64,000 nucleotides of DNA from Allorhizobium pseudoryzae. GTDB taxonomy: Bacteria; Pseudomonadota; Alphaproteobacteria; Rhizobiales; Rhizobiaceae. Under the pieces are notes generated by a model. It was not told where the DNA came from. It made no database searches and was given only the letters and a program-made list of their open reading frames with translations. Location: positions 2,124,001 through 2,188,000 of the forward strand of contig NZ_CP049241.1 of assembly GCF_011046245.1 (NCBI RefSeq), written 5' to 3'. A program made the translations under genes and the position numbers. Shown here piece by piece: positions 35,374 through 44,136 of this stretch (the first letter of the stretch is position 1; every line of letters starts with the position of its first letter).

Positions 35374-35552
35374 TTATAGTAGATCTGCAAACTTAAGAAA
35401 CGGAGAAGATCTGCCTACCAGTTTTCTGGAGGCAATTCCTGTGGTCTGGTTAACAGGATCGAAGCTGGCATGCCCCGGTTGTATGTTGCATCCGGTATGG
35501 CGTGCGCAACCAAAGTGGGTGTCACGGTCCGCGCCAGTTTGGTTAGGTGCCG

Positions 35553-36479
35553 TCACACCTCGTGCAGCACATTGGCCGCCTTGACGGCGGCGGAGGCCCG
35601 GTTTTCCACGCCGAGCTTCACATAGATCTGCTCGAGGTGCTTGTTCACCGTGCGCGAGGAGAGGCCGAGGATATCGCCGATATCCTTGTTCGACTTGCCC
35701 TTGGCGATCCAGAGCAGGACTTCGGATTCGCGGGTCGTCAGGGCAAAATGCTCGCGCAGCACAGCGTCGCCGGGCCGCCCGCTCGCACCGGTGACGCGGA
35801 AGAGATATTCGTCCGGGCCGATCGCGCCGAGATAGGCGAATTGCAGGCTCGTTTCCACACCTTCCTGCTGGAAGGAAAAGGCGGCATCGCGGGAAAATCC
35901 TGGCCGGTCGCGTTCGACCATCCAAGCGGCGATCTGGCGGACGACGAGATCGAGCCCGTCATCGCGGCCGATCGCCGAGTTGATCAGCCGGGTTGCCTGC
36001 GGGGTGGACCAGTGCAGCCCACCATTGCCCTTGACGGCCAGCAGATGCCGGCCGGCGGCATCGAGTGCCACGCGGGCGCTCTGGGCGGAACGGGCATTGG
36101 TCAGATGCACGCGGATGCGGGCGCGCAACTCGTCGATGTTGATCGGCTTCGTCAGATAATCGACGCCGCCGGATTCGAGCGCATGCACCACGTGCTCGGT
36201 CTCGGTCAGGCCGGTCATGAAGATCACCGGCACCTGCGAGACGGCGGAATTCGCCTTCAGCCGCCGGCAGGTGGTGAACCCGTCCATCGACGGCATCACG
36301 GCATCGAGCAGGATGAGGTCCGGCGTAATGCGGTCAACGATGTTGAGCGCCGACTGGCCCGACGTTGCGATCAGCACCGAAAAGCCGGAGGCCTCCAGAG
36401 CCTCCGTAAGGAAGCCCAGCGCTTCGGGGCTGTCATCGACCAGAAGAACGATGTCGCGGGGCTTGGCCAGGTCAGACAT
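35553..36479 (-). CDS. LuxR-type DNA-binding response regulator
   Basis: 308 residues. The receiver domain has D59 in LILLDAVMPSMDGFTT and a conserved LTKPIN lysine. A middle linker of about 100 residues is followed by a LuxR/NarL helix-turn-helix (about 240–300): LTTRESEVLLWIAKGKSNKD and the recognition helix SSRTVNKHLEQIYVKL. Its start overlaps the stop of the upstream hybrid kinase by eight bases, so the two are a cognate pair. Targets are unknown. Confidence 0.93.
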   Translation of the reverse strand: MSDLAKPRDIVLLVDDSPEALGFLTEALEASGFSVLIATSGQSALNIVDRITPDLILLDAVMPSMDGFTTCRRLKANSAVSQVPVIFMTGLTETEHVVHALESGGVDYLTKPINIDELRARIRVHLTNARSAQSARVALDAAGRHLLAVKGNGGLHWSTPQATRLINSAIGRDDGLDLVVRQIAAWMVERDRPGFSRDAAFSFQQEGVETSLQFAYLGAIGPDEYLFRVTGASGRPGDAVLREHFALTTRESEVLLWIAKGKSNKDIGDILGLSSRTVNKHLEQIYVKLGVENRASAAVKAANVLHEV

Positions 36480-39400
36480 CGCCGGTGATCCTCTCCTCAG
36501 TGAATCGGTTGAGGAATGTCCTATAGCCTGTCAGGTCAAAGGCTTGAACATAGTGGCCCGCTTCTTCCGCAAACGGGCGGTGCGCCGGCTCGCGGGAGAT
36601 TTCCGCCAGCTTTGCCTCAATGCCGCGGATGTAACCGATCTCGCCAAGCTCGATCAGGTCCTGCAGGTGGCGCTGACCGGGGCTGATGACGACCGGCTTG
36701 GCACCGGGCACATCCGGCACCCGCTCCCCCTCGTGGATCCAGGAGAGGCCCAGATGCACGGCAAGCTTGTCGGAGAGCTGGCGGATATCGACGGGTTTCG
36801 CCAGCGTGTCGTTGTGCCCATCGCCGGCGCGCACGGTGGAGGCACCATCGCCGATATTGGCGGACAGCATCAGGATCGGCGCCGTTTGACCGCCTTCGCG
36901 CAGCTTTTCGACCAGCTGCCAGCCGTTCATGCCGGGCATGCGGATATCGACGAGGAAAAGGTCCGGCTTCAGCCCCTCGATCAGCGTCAGGCAGTCCGGC
37001 CCGTCCTTGGCCGTCAGCACGACGAAATCCATCGGCACCAGTACCTCGCGCATCAGGTCGCGGTGGTCCTCGTTGTCGTCCACCACGACGATGGTGCGCC
37101 GCGCGCCGGTGTAGGAAATGATCTTCTTCTCCGCCGCCGGCAGGGTGTTGGCGCGGTCGATGGCGGACAGAAGCAGGCGCACCTTGAAGGTGGAGCCTTC
37201 ATCCTTGCGGCTTTCGACGGAGATCTCGCCGCCCATCGTATTGGTCAGGAGCCGGGTGATGGTGAGGCCGAGGCCTAAGCCCGGCATCGGTCGCACGTTG
37301 TCGGCCTCGCCGCGCTGGAAGGGTTCGAAGATCCGCGACAGATCCTTGTCCGCAATGCCACAACCGGTATCGGCGATGGTGAAGGTTGCGACCTGGCTGC
37401 GGTAATCCACCTTGAAGCGGACACTGCCGGTTTCGGTGAACTTGATGGCGTTCGACAGCAGGTTGACGAGGATCTGCCGCACCCGCTTTTCGTCGCTTCG
37501 GACATAATGCGGCAGGTTGCGGGCGCGCTCGTGGATGAAATCCAGCCCCTTCGCCTGCGCCTGCGGGCGGACCATCTCGATGATCTGGTCGAGGAAATCG
37601 TGGATGTTGATCTCGTTCGAATAGACCTGCAGCTTGCCAGCCTCGATCTTGGAGATATCCAGCAATCCGTCGATCAGGCCTGACAGATGGTCGGCAGAGC
37701 GTTTGATGACCTTGATTGCCGACTGACGGGGCGTGGGAATGCTGTCGTCGCGTTCAAGGATCTGCGCGTAGCCCAGAACGGCGTTCAGCGGTGTGCGCAA
37801 TTCGTGGCTCAATCCCACCACGTAGCGGCTTTTCGCGCGGTTGGCGGCTTCCGCCACCTCCTTCGCCTTCTGGAGCGCTGCATCCGTCTTTTTGTGCGCA
37901 GCGATTTCCTTCAAGAGCAGGGTGTTCTGGCGGGAGGATTCCTCTTCCGCCACCACCCGGCTGTCATGGGCAAGCACATAGAACCAGGAAACGATGCCGG
38001 CGATGATGGCGAAGACGAAAAACACGATCAGCACCGTGCCGTAGATCACCTCGGCATTGGCGGGGGCGGCCTCACCGACATGATAGGCGATCATCGCCAG
38101 AATGCCGCCGATCAGGGACACCGAGATGACGGCGGTCAGCGCGTAACGACCCAGCCGGGTCATCAGCCGCTCGACGATGCTATCGGAGAGGAAGGAGCGG
38201 GCGACGCTGCCGATCTGCGCCTTCATCTGCGCCTTTGGTTTGCACATGTCGTGGCAGCGGCTGTCCAGCGAACAGCAGAGCGAACAGATGGGCGCCGCAT
38301 AGGCGGGGCACCAGGCCATGTCCTCCGGCTCGAACGGGTGTTCGCAGATGGAGCAGGTGATCGAGGTCTGGTTCTTCCAGGCGTAGCGCGGTTTGCGCGC
38401 CAGATAGAATTTTCCCTTGGTGCCCCAGGCGATCAGCGGCGACAGCAGGAAGGCAGACAGCGTCAGATAGGTGGAGAGGGAGGCCATCAGCGGCCCGAAG
38501 GCGCCGAAATGCGCGGTGAGGGCAATCGCCGCCGATCCGAACATCGAACCGAGGCCGACTGGGTTCAGGTCGTAGAGATGGGCGCGCTTGAACTCGATGC
38601 CGGGGGGCGAGAGGCCGAGCGGCTTGTTGATGAAGAGATCCGCCGAGATGGTGCAGAGCCAGGCCATGGCGATGATGGAGAAGATTCCGAGCGTCGCTTC
38701 CAGCAGCCGGTAGATGCCGAGCTCCATTAAGAGCAGCGCAATCGCTACGTTGAAGATCAGCCAGACGACCCGGCCCGGATGGCTGTGGGTGAGCCGCGAG
38801 AAGAAGTTCGACCAGGCAAGCGACCCCGCATAGGCGTTCATCACGTTGATCTTCAGCTGCGAGACGACGACGAAGGCGGCCATCAACAGAAGCGCCGCGG
38901 TCTCGTTCGGGATCATGTAGCCGAAGGCGGCGAGATACATGTGGGCGGGATCGGCGGCCTCGCGGGCCGGCACGCCCATCGAGAGCGTCAGCACGGCCAA
39001 AAAGGAGCCCGCCAGCAGTTTCGGCACGCCCACCACCACCCAGCCGGGACCAGCGAGGAAGACGGCGAAGCGGTGGCGCCATTTCTGTTGCCCTTCCGGC
39101 GGCAGGAAGCGCAGAAAATCCACCTGCTCGCCGATCTGCGGCATCAGCGCCAGGATGACCGCCGAGGCGGCGCCGAATTCCACGATGTTGAAGGGGGCGG
39201 CCTGTCCGGCATGGGCATTCGAATGGTTGATGCCGGCAAAGCTGCGCCAGAGGTCGAACTTTTCCCAATCGACGAAGGCGATGAAGACGAAGGGCAGGAC
39301 GTTGAGGACGATCCAGAAGGGCTGCGTCATCAGTTGGAAACGGGAAATCAGCTGTACGCCGTAGATCACGAGTGGGATGACCACCACGGCGCTGATCATG

Positions 39401-39882
39401 TAGCCGAGCCAGGGCGGGATGCCGAGCGCGAGCTCCAGCGCTGCCGTCATGATCGAGGCCTCGATCGCAAACAGCATGAAGGTGAAGCTCGCATAGATCA
39501 GCGAGGTGAGGGTCGAGCCGATATAACCAAAACTTGCGCCGCGGGTGAGGAGATCGATATCCACCCCGTGGCGGATGGCATAACGGCTGATCGGCAGGCC
39601 GACGATCAGCATGGCGACGGCGGCCGTCAGGATCGCAAAGAAGGCGTTCGTCGTGCCGTAGGAGAGGGTGATCGCGCCACCGATCGCCTCCAGCGCCAGG
39701 AAGGAAATCGCGCCGATCGCGGTGTGCGAAATGCGGTTGGAGGAGAAACGGCGGGCGCTTTTGGCGGTAAACCGCAGCGCATAATCTTCCAGCGTCTGGT
39801 TTGCGACCCAGCGGTTATATTCACGCCGGACGGGAATGATGCGTTGCCGCGCTGCCATGCGCCATGCTGCCCTTTTGTGCAT
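36472..39882 (-). CDS. Hybrid histidine kinase with N-terminal NCS1-type permease domain
   Basis: 1136 residues. Residues about 30–490 are a 12-helix NCS1 (purine/cytosine permease-like) transporter domain (QIGEQVDFLRFLPP, SQLKINVMNAYAGSLAWSNFF). Residues 507–550 hold eight cysteines (510, 513, 525, 533, 536, 537, 543, 547), probably a metal-binding treble-clef-like module. Two more helices (about 580–600, 612–635), a coiled coil, HisKA with H693 in LSHELRTPLNAV, HATPase with N808/N811, and a receiver with D979 follow. It probably senses or transports a nucleobase-like or amide ligand and phosphorylates the adjacent LuxR-type regulator. An in-frame ATG at 39858 is an alternative start. Confidence 0.92.
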   Translation of the reverse strand: MHKRAAWRMAARQRIIPVRREYNRWVANQTLEDYALRFTAKSARRFSSNRISHTAIGAISFLALEAIGGAITLSYGTTNAFFAILTAAVAMLIVGLPISRYAIRHGVDIDLLTRGASFGYIGSTLTSLIYASFTFMLFAIEASIMTAALELALGIPPWLGYMISAVVVIPLVIYGVQLISRFQLMTQPFWIVLNVLPFVFIAFVDWEKFDLWRSFAGINHSNAHAGQAAPFNIVEFGAASAVILALMPQIGEQVDFLRFLPPEGQQKWRHRFAVFLAGPGWVVVGVPKLLAGSFLAVLTLSMGVPAREAADPAHMYLAAFGYMIPNETAALLLMAAFVVVSQLKINVMNAYAGSLAWSNFFSRLTHSHPGRVVWLIFNVAIALLLMELGIYRLLEATLGIFSIIAMAWLCTISADLFINKPLGLSPPGIEFKRAHLYDLNPVGLGSMFGSAAIALTAHFGAFGPLMASLSTYLTLSAFLLSPLIAWGTKGKFYLARKPRYAWKNQTSITCSICEHPFEPEDMAWCPAYAAPICSLCCSLDSRCHDMCKPKAQMKAQIGSVARSFLSDSIVERLMTRLGRYALTAVISVSLIGGILAMIAYHVGEAAPANAEVIYGTVLIVFFVFAIIAGIVSWFYVLAHDSRVVAEEESSRQNTLLLKEIAAHKKTDAALQKAKEVAEAANRAKSRYVVGLSHELRTPLNAVLGYAQILERDDSIPTPRQSAIKVIKRSADHLSGLIDGLLDISKIEAGKLQVYSNEINIHDFLDQIIEMVRPQAQAKGLDFIHERARNLPHYVRSDEKRVRQILVNLLSNAIKFTETGSVRFKVDYRSQVATFTIADTGCGIADKDLSRIFEPFQRGEADNVRPMPGLGLGLTITRLLTNTMGGEISVESRKDEGSTFKVRLLLSAIDRANTLPAAEKKIISYTGARRTIVVVDDNEDHRDLMREVLVPMDFVVLTAKDGPDCLTLIEGLKPDLFLVDIRMPGMNGWQLVEKLREGGQTAPILMLSANIGDGASTVRAGDGHNDTLAKPVDIRQLSDKLAVHLGLSWIHEGERVPDVPGAKPVVISPGQRHLQDLIELGEIGYIRGIEAKLAEISREPAHRPFAEEAGHYVQAFDLTGYRTFLNRFTEERITGDV

Positions 39883-40139
39883 GCTGATCGATTGTGCACT
39901 CTCCAGGGTTCAGCACGATTTTGCAAGCGGATTGCGGTTCGTCACAAATGTGTCGCCGGACCTTGCACGCCGCCGCAATTGCGCCAATCTCAGAGGTGCA
40001 AATCGTTCCACAGCCGGCTCATTGCCCCGATGAGTCCCGGTCTCCCGTCAACCTTCCTTGTGTGTGATCTCCCGTGAAACCGTCTCAAGCCAGCATTTCA
40101 ACGACTGAACAGACTTTTGGGACCGAGGGCATCCAGCCC

Positions 40140-40892
40140 ATGGAGCGCCCCAGCCGCATCACCCGCTTTTTCATGGGCATCGTCGCCTGGGCGGAAAAGC
40201 TGAACTTCAAATATGCCACGCTCGGCAATCCGCCCGTCTATGACAATGCCACCTTTCCCTGGGCGGCCGAGATCGAAAAGGCGGCGCCGGCCATCCGCGC
40301 TGAACTCGACAAGATCCTGCTGCGCAAGAACGAGCTGCCATCCTTCCAGGATATTTCGACCGACGTGAAGACGATCTCCACCGACAATGGCTGGAAGACC
40401 TTCTTCCTGCTCGGCTTCGGGGTGAAATCGGAGCAGAACATCGCCGCCTGCCCGGAAACCTGGAAGGCCTGCCAGAAGATCCCGGGGCTGACGACCGTGA
40501 TGTTCTCGATCTTCGAACCGGGCAAACATCTTCCCGCCCATCGCGGCCCCTATAACGGCGTGCTGCGTCTGCATCTCGGCCTCATCGTGCCGGAGCCGCG
40601 CGACAAGCTCGCCATCCGCGTCAAGGACCAGATCTGCCACTGGGACGAAGGCAAGGTGCTGATCTTCGACGATGCCTACGAGCACGAGGCCTGGAACCAC
40701 ACGGAGCATACCCGCGTGGTGATGTTCGTCGATTTCGTCAAGCCGCTGAAGTTCCCGGCCCGCTTCGTCAACTGGTGCCTGATGAACCTGGCGATTTTCA
40801 CACCCTTCATCCGCGAGGGGCTGGATAACCACAAGGAATGGGAAAAGAAGTTCTATGCGGAAGCGGAAAAGCTGAGAAATCGCCCGAACTGA
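40140..40892 (+). CDS. Aspartyl/asparaginyl beta-hydroxylase-family protein (LpxO-like)
   Basis: 250 residues from ATG 40140 (GAGGGC nine bases upstream); an in-frame GTG at 40074 is possible but lacks a ribosome site. The Fe(II)/2-oxoglutarate oxygenase domain shows the usual elements: VMFSIFEPGKHLPAHRGPYNG with the first His, RLHLGLIVP, and FDDAYEHEAWNHTEHTRVV with the second. Relatives hydroxylate lipid A acyl chains (LpxO) or protein Asp/Asn residues. A C-terminal hydrophobic segment suggests membrane association. It is divergent from the transporter-kinase gene. Confidence 0.85.
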   Translation: MERPSRITRFFMGIVAWAEKLNFKYATLGNPPVYDNATFPWAAEIEKAAPAIRAELDKILLRKNELPSFQDISTDVKTISTDNGWKTFFLLGFGVKSEQNIAACPETWKACQKIPGLTTVMFSIFEPGKHLPAHRGPYNGVLRLHLGLIVPEPRDKLAIRVKDQICHWDEGKVLIFDDAYEHEAWNHTEHTRVVMFVDFVKPLKFPARFVNWCLMNLAIFTPFIREGLDNHKEWEKKFYAEAEKLRNRPN

Positions 40893-40910
40893 GCGGTCTC
40901 GGCTTTTCAG

Positions 40911-40941
40911 GTGGCCTGCGAACGATCTGCTCGCAGGCCAC
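40911..40941. terminator. Hairpin between convergent genes
   Basis: A perfect 11-base stem, GTGGCCTGCGA (40911–40921) with TCGCAGGCCAC (40931–40941), has a 9-base loop. There is no T-run on either side, so it is a possible bidirectional, not classical, terminator. Confidence 0.45.
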
Positions 40942-40949
40942 GGTGTAAC

Positions 40950-42044
40950 TCAGGCTTCGCCCCAGATCGTCTCGGCGGTCTTCACCACCAGTTCGAGCTT
41001 TCGCCTCTGGTCGTCTTCGGTGATGGCATTGCCGTGCTCGGTGGAGGCGAAGCCGCATTGCGGGGCAATGCCCAGCTGATCCATGTCGACGAACTTGGAC
41101 GCATCGTCGAAGTGCTGGCGCAGCGAATCGAGGCTTTCCAGGTCGCCCGTCTTGGTGGTGATGAAGCCCGCCATGATCCGCTTCTTGCCCTTGGGCAGAA
41201 GCTTCAGCGGCTCCAGGCCGCCGGCGCGCTCCGTGTCATATTCCATGAAGTACACATCGACACTGGTCTTGTTGAAGATCGCATCGGCTGCGGCATCGTA
41301 GCCCCCGGTTGCCACATGCGTGGAGCGGAAGTTGCCGCGGCACATGTGCATGCCGATCACCATGTCGGACGGACGGTCCTTGATCGCTTCCTCGAGCATC
41401 CAGGCATAGCGGTCGATCAGCCAGTCCGGATCCTGCCCCATAGCCTTGCGCAGGTCGCGCTGCTTCGGATCGCACAGGTAGGCGAAGAAGATGTCGTCCA
41501 TCTGGAGATAACGGCAGCCGGCGGCGTAGAAGCCGGCGACGGCCTGTTTGTAGGTCTCGGCAATGTCGGTGAACAGCACGTCCGGGTCCTTGTATTCGGA
41601 CGGGCGCACATCGACGGGCTCGGTTCGGAAGTGCACGCAGGATGGCCCCGGAATCGAGATCTTCGGGCAGACCTTTGTGTGCTCCTGTACGAATTTGAAG
41701 TGCCCCAGCATCGGGTGATCGGCGGGAAAGCCGAGCTTGCCGTTGATCACGGGGTGGACCGGCGGGAGCTGCGTGCCATGAAACTGCACGCCTTCTCCGC
41801 GCGTCTCCATGTCCATGCCGTCGAGCATGCCCATGAAATCGAAATGCCAGTAGGCGCGGCGGGCTTCGCCGTCGGTCACCACCTTGAGGCCGACATCCTC
41901 CTGCATCTTGATGAGGGACGGAATTTCGGCGTCCTCGATGGCGTGCAATTCGGCGGCCGGCACATGGGCATGCCGGGCCTCGGCAATGGCGCGAGGGCGC
42001 AGCAGACTGCCGACGTGATCGGCACGGAAGGGCGGTGTGGGCAT
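40950..42044 (-). CDS. MetE-like cobalamin-independent methionine synthase-family methyltransferase
   Basis: 364 residues, matching only the C-terminal catalytic half of MetE. The family's start FRADHVGSLLRP, the metal/thiol-site residues around MHMCRGN and the late APQCGFAS cysteine are present. Short proteins of this group (YxjG-like) transfer methyl groups from donors other than polyglutamyl folate to thiols. The donor and acceptor are not readable. It is downstream of the GH13 gene on the same strand with a 214-base gap. Confidence 0.87.
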   Translation of the reverse strand: MPTPPFRADHVGSLLRPRAIAEARHAHVPAAELHAIEDAEIPSLIKMQEDVGLKVVTDGEARRAYWHFDFMGMLDGMDMETRGEGVQFHGTQLPPVHPVINGKLGFPADHPMLGHFKFVQEHTKVCPKISIPGPSCVHFRTEPVDVRPSEYKDPDVLFTDIAETYKQAVAGFYAAGCRYLQMDDIFFAYLCDPKQRDLRKAMGQDPDWLIDRYAWMLEEAIKDRPSDMVIGMHMCRGNFRSTHVATGGYDAAADAIFNKTSVDVYFMEYDTERAGGLEPLKLLPKGKKRIMAGFITTKTGDLESLDSLRQHFDDASKFVDMDQLGIAPQCGFASTEHGNAITEDDQRRKLELVVKTAETIWGEA

Positions 42045-42258
42045 GGGATCCTCCTATGGATGTTTTCTCTGATAGTGCGGCGGCGGGGTCGAACCTTCGC
42101 CACGGCCTGCAAGACAACCGATGGCTGATCTTGCAAAGCCTGCGGCTGCAAGAACTCCTCCTCTCCCAAGGCCCATCAGTGCCTTGTTGGCGTTGTAATG
42201 CAAGACCTTCTTGAGGTTGTATCCACTTCTGAACAGCGCCTGACTGCCCTGCCGCACC

Positions 42259-43920
42259 TCAGATCTCGGTGCGGCGCAAGATATAGTCGAGGCCGCCGAT
42301 CCGGTACCAGCGGTAGCCATAGGGCTCGAGCAGGATGTGGTGGCGCCCGTCATCCTCGGCCTGGCTGTGGCCGCCGTCGGCGATGTCGATCAGCCGCAGG
42401 CCGATCTCGCCCATCTTCAGGTCAAGCGCGATCTTGTGGGGGTAGTCGCAGAGATTGTGCAGGAGAAGCACGGAATTGTTGCGCCAGTCGTAGCGCATCG
42501 CCAGCACGTCCTTCTCGCCCGTCTCCACCACCGAATAGGCGCCCCAGCCGATCTCCGGCGCCTCGCGGCGCATGCGGATCATCCGCTCGGTCCAGTTCAG
42601 GAAGGAGTTCGGGTCGCGCCGCTGACTGGCGACATTGACATGGGCGAAGCCGTAGGGTCCTTCCGAAATGACCGGCAGCACCGTCTTGTCGCTGCGGCTG
42701 AAGCCGCCCTGCGGCTCGTCCGACCATTGCATCGGTGTGCGGGCGCCGTTGCGTTCGGGAAGCGACAGATCGTCGCCCATGCCGATCTCGTCGCCATAGC
42801 GCAGCACCGGCGTGCCCGGCATCGACAGCATCAGGCTGTAGGCGAGTTCCAGCCGCCGCCTGTCGCCGCCGAGCATCGGGGCAAGCCGTCTTCGGATTCC
42901 GCGCTCGTAGAGCTGCATGTCGGGGTCCGGCCCGAAATGATCAAAGACCAGCTTGCGTTGCGCTTCGGTCAGGCGCCCGAGATCCAGTTCGTCGTGATTG
43001 CGCAGGAACGTGCCCCATTGGGCGGTGTCTGGCCGCGCCCGCGTCTCATCCAGCGCCTTGATGAGCGGCTTCGTATCGGCGCTGGCCAGCGCGTAGAACA
43101 GCGTCTGGTTGACCTGGAAATTGAACATCATGTGCATGCGGTCGCCGTCATCGCCGAAATATTGCAGGTTCTGCTTTGGCGGCACATTGGCTTCGGCAAG
43201 GATCACGGCGTCGCCCTTGCGCCACTGCAGCAAGGCGCGGAACCAGCGCAGAAGATCGTATTGCTGCTGCGGCTTCTGCTCGTCGGCGCCCTTGTCGGCA
43301 ATCACGAAGGGCACGGCATCCATGCGAAAGCCGTTGACACCCAACTGGATCCAGAAGCCCATGATCTTCAGGATTTCCGCCTGCACCTCCGGATTGGCGG
43401 TGTTGAGGTCCGGCTGGAATTTGTAGAAGCGGTGGAAGTAATACTCGCCGGCCTTGTCATCCAGCGTCCAGGTGCTTTCCTGCACGCCGGGAAACACCAT
43501 ACCCTGGTCCGCATCCTTCGGCTTCGTCTTCGACCAGACATACCAGTCGCGATAGGGTGAGTTCGGGTCGCTGCGGGCCGACTGGAACCAGGGGTGTTGG
43601 TCGGAGGTGTGGTTGACGACGATATCGATCAGCACGCGGATGCCGCGCTGCTTTGCGGCGTGGGTAAACTCGACGAAATCGCCGAGCGTGCCGAAGCGCG
43701 GATCGATATCGTAGTAATTGGAGATGTCGTAGCCGTCATCCTTGCCGGGCGAGGCCTGGAAGGGCATCAGCCAGATGGCATCGATCCCCATGCCGTGCAG
43801 ATAGTCGAGCCTGCGCATCAGGCCGGGAAAATCGCCGACACCATCGCCGTTGGAATCCTGGAAGGTTTCGACGGACAGGCAATAGATGACGGCGTTCTTG
43901 TACCAGAGGTCGTTGATCAT
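42259..43920 (-). CDS. GH13 trehalose synthase / alpha-glucosidase-like enzyme
   Basis: 553 residues. The (β/α)8 amylase fold is clear: VIYCLSVETFQDSNGDGVGD at the start, DIVVNHTSDQHPWF, the catalytic Asp in GFRMDAVPF, the general acid Glu in VILAEANVPP and the transition-state Asp in FLRNHDELDL. The N-terminal layout and RIRR-type middle region resemble TreS (maltose–trehalose isomerase) without a maltokinase domain; an alpha-glucosidase is possible. It is divergent from urtA. Confidence 0.85.
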   Translation of the reverse strand: MINDLWYKNAVIYCLSVETFQDSNGDGVGDFPGLMRRLDYLHGMGIDAIWLMPFQASPGKDDGYDISNYYDIDPRFGTLGDFVEFTHAAKQRGIRVLIDIVVNHTSDQHPWFQSARSDPNSPYRDWYVWSKTKPKDADQGMVFPGVQESTWTLDDKAGEYYFHRFYKFQPDLNTANPEVQAEILKIMGFWIQLGVNGFRMDAVPFVIADKGADEQKPQQQYDLLRWFRALLQWRKGDAVILAEANVPPKQNLQYFGDDGDRMHMMFNFQVNQTLFYALASADTKPLIKALDETRARPDTAQWGTFLRNHDELDLGRLTEAQRKLVFDHFGPDPDMQLYERGIRRRLAPMLGGDRRRLELAYSLMLSMPGTPVLRYGDEIGMGDDLSLPERNGARTPMQWSDEPQGGFSRSDKTVLPVISEGPYGFAHVNVASQRRDPNSFLNWTERMIRMRREAPEIGWGAYSVVETGEKDVLAMRYDWRNNSVLLLHNLCDYPHKIALDLKMGEIGLRLIDIADGGHSQAEDDGRHHILLEPYGYRWYRIGGLDYILRRTEI

Positions 43921-44022
43921 GACGGCTCCTTGCTATGCGCCGGAGCAACTCCGGCCACCGGCGGGCGGTTCCGCTTGAATGAACGGGTGCCTGCGCAAAA
44001 CTTCCCCTTTCGCCCCCTGACT

Positions 44023-44038
44023 TACGTCATTTTACGTA
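44023..44038. promoter_or_regulatory. Dyad upstream of urtA
   Basis: TACGT-N6-ACGTA is a perfect inverted repeat 99–114 bases upstream of urtA and about 100 bases from the divergent GH13 start. It is a possible operator; no regulator can be named. Confidence 0.35.
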
Positions 44039-44136
44039 TGCCGTTTTGCGGTGCAGCAGCCGATAGTTCGTGAAGCAACGGTTAACGGCTCGCCTGAAGC
44101 CCCGTTGCAGAACGAACGAGAAGAGGGGTTCGCACC

